The notes under the pieces are model-generated. The model saw nothing but the letters and a program-made list of their open reading frames with translations, did not search any database and was not told the origin of the DNA. Below, one piece after another: positions 62,889-64,000 of a stretch of 64,000 nt of DNA; positions within the stretch are counted from its first letter, which is position 1, and every line of letters begins with the position of its first letter. The DNA lies in contig NZ_JBPZHB010000012.1 of assembly GCF_051857545.1 (NCBI RefSeq), forward strand, positions 1 through 64,000, read 5' to 3'. The position numbers and the translations under genes were made by a program. This stretch comes from Larkinella sp051857545. GTDB lineage: Bacteria; Bacteroidota; Bacteroidia; Cytophagales; Spirosomataceae.

Positions 62889-64000
62889 TTATTTGGGTGT
62901 TTGTGTTGGATTTGCAGATTGATTAAATTGTTTAATCTGAACCAGTAAAGGGTTGACAAGTTGTCCGTCGAATATAAGCGCTTCTCCGGGATTCAGGGTA
63001 CTGGCAAACTGTTTCTGCCGGTCGTCCATATTCATGGAATTTCCCAAGTAATCCCGGTCCAGCTTATCCTGTAGTTTATGCATGATTTTCAGGTTGGTAT
63101 TTTTAATGACATCCGCTACCAGTTCGGACGGACTCTGTTCGATGATAAAAATGCCTTCTTTTTTCGCCCTGATTTCGGCGAGCATATCAGTGAACAGGCT
63201 GACAGCTTTTCCTGCACTGCCTTGGGAGGCACCTTCTTCAGAACTAACGACGCTCTGCGCCGAACGCTTTAGCAGCCGGTGGGCTTCTTCGATAAGTGTA
63301 ATGTGGTAAGGGCTGGCCGGATCATTGGAAGGGCGGTTCGTGCGGCTTTCGTACAAATAGGTCAGCAAAAAAGCCATCAACAGGGCCTTTTCTTCGTTTT
63401 CAGGCACCTCATCTAGCTCGATTATGCAGGAATGCCCACCCGTTATGCTGGCGATTGTGTCTTGGATCGTCGGGTCGTTAGGTTTGGCCGACCAAAGTTC
63501 CGGGCAGAATATCTCACCGAAAAGATCCTTTGTTAAGCTGGCAATACGGCGAGTAAGCACGCCGTGGATTTCTTGTTTGAATTTTGCATCCCAGTTCTGT
63601 CCGTCAATGTAGTCGCTGATGAAGTTATAAAAGGATATCATGGTTCGGTCGGTCTGGACACGCTTGGATGGCGTTCCATCCTCGGCCGGAGCGTAAAAAG
63701 AAAGTGCTTTTGCTGGATCAAAGAATTCCTTATCACTTAATCCCCTTACTAATCGAAGGGGAACTGTATTCGACATTATCGTATACTGATCGTCCTTCAA
63801 AGGTCCTTTCGAGCCATTTGTCCTCCATTCTTTGCGCAACTTGAGCTGATCAGCTGACAGCGAGTCGACATTTTTGAGGGTCTTGAAATTCTTCTGGTTA
63901 ATTTTTCCGGTCCGGAGACGGGAAGCTTTGAAAAATTCGTAAAGGCAATCCTTCAGTATCTGTCCAGCAATTCCGTGGATAGGGAAGGCCGCCATGATCG
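62889..64000 (-). CDS. HerA/FtsK-like ATPase, C-terminal part (cut by window edge)
   Basis: The frame is open to the window end, so the gene is partial; its Walker A lies outside. Visible: IASITGGHSCIIELDEVPENEEKALLMAFLLTYLYE, Walker B ITLIEEAHRLLK with Glu pair, FTDMLAEIRAKKEGIFIIEQSPSELVADVIKNTNLKIMHKL (sensor region as in HerA, where SQRPSE is usual), and the closing LNPGEALIFDGQLVNPLLVQIK. This pattern is the C-terminal half of HerA-type hexameric ATPases, which pump or remodel DNA and are common in defence systems and conjugation. Downstream partner is the acidic protein. Confidence 0.82.
   Translation of the reverse strand, partial: IMAAFPIHGIAGQILKDCLYEFFKASRLRTGKINQKNFKTLKNVDSLSADQLKLRKEWRTNGSKGPLKDDQYTIMSNTVPLRLVRGLSDKEFFDPAKALSFYAPAEDGTPSKRVQTDRTMISFYNFISDYIDGQNWDAKFKQEIHGVLTRRIASLTKDLFGEIFCPELWSAKPNDPTIQDTIASITGGHSCIIELDEVPENEEKALLMAFLLTYLYESRTNRPSNDPASPYHITLIEEAHRLLKRSAQSVVSSEEGASQGSAGKAVSLFTDMLAEIRAKKEGIFIIEQSPSELVADVIKNTNLKIMHKLQDKLDRDYLGNSMNMDDRQKQFASTLNPGEALIFDGQLVNPLLVQIKQFNQSANPTQTPK

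Noticed and set aside
62315..62926. 203-codon Ser-rich plus-strand frame
   Set aside because: It is the antisense shadow of the acidic protein: Glu/Asp codons read as Ser/Phe/Val on the other strand.
1..64000. CRISPR arrays, tRNA or rRNA genes, a replication origin
   Set aside because: No regularly spaced repeats, cloverleaf-like stretches or conserved rRNA segments were noticed on either strand by eye; a covariance-model scan would be needed to exclude small RNAs.

Overview
The window looks like a chromosomal accessory region of a Bacteroidota bacterium of the order Cytophagales, most like Spirosoma and its relatives. The grounds are a type IX secretion sorting domain, many signal-peptide or lipobox proteins, LytS/LytTR and 7TM-DISM two-component systems, A-rich start regions without clear Shine-Dalgarno sites, and TAnnTTTG promoter boxes of the Bacteroidota type. 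No rRNA, tRNA or CRISPR array was seen. Most genes lie on the minus strand; the main plus-strand block is the 54.3-60.6 kb signalling operon.

Layout. 0-8 kb: edge of an IS3-family element that cuts a CsgG-like gene, a PaiAB-like GNAT/flavin pair, a single-domain globin, a CsgG-like secreted protein, two large secreted proteins (one with a T9SS tail) and two tandem lipoprotein paralogues. 8-13.3 kb: a LytTR regulator with its LytS-type kinase, a decayed IS982 transposase and a substrate-binding-domain kinase. 13.4-16.8 kb: a DUF1028 protein and an aspartyl-protease/PDZ lipoprotein gene interrupted by a complete 1,292-bp IS3 element with a 4-bp target duplication. 17-26.4 kb: a C10-type cysteine protease, a cupin, an astacin-like protease, small membrane proteins and an ECF sigma factor followed by a reductase/monooxygenase/DUF1772 gene run. 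27-34.7 kb: a two-gene NRPS locus with an N-terminal formyltransferase domain. 35-47.7 kb: a deacetylase, then an oxidoreductase cluster (PaoABC-type molybdenum enzyme, SDRs, esterases, cupin, cyclophilin-like lipoprotein) facing a divergent AraC regulator. 48.6-54 kb: a GAF kinase, a flavin monooxygenase and a degenerate beta-lactamase-like lipoprotein that share an operator. 54.3-60.6 kb: three paralogous 7TM-DISM kinases and a NarL-type regulator. 60.6-64 kb: a dead serine recombinase, an acidic protein and a HerA-like ATPase cut by the window edge.

Two things stand out. First, the three tandem kinases appear to divide the catalytic parts of one histidine kinase: the first keeps the phospho-acceptor His but has a ruined ATP site, the second keeps the ATP site but has Leu in place of the His, and the third lacks both. 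Read together with the single regulator, this suggests an obligate hetero-oligomeric receptor kinase. Second, a family of 16-bp GC-rich units, consensus MCGG-KCCG-CCGK-YGCG, sits in transposase relics and intergenic DNA. Three copies can be removed from the IS3 transposase gene at exactly 16 nt each to restore canonical IS3 motifs, so they behave like tiny inserted elements.

The NRPS locus reads as formyltransferase, partial condensation, A, T, C, T, thioesterase, with the missing second A domain supplied by the next gene. This predicts an N-formylated dipeptide-sized product.
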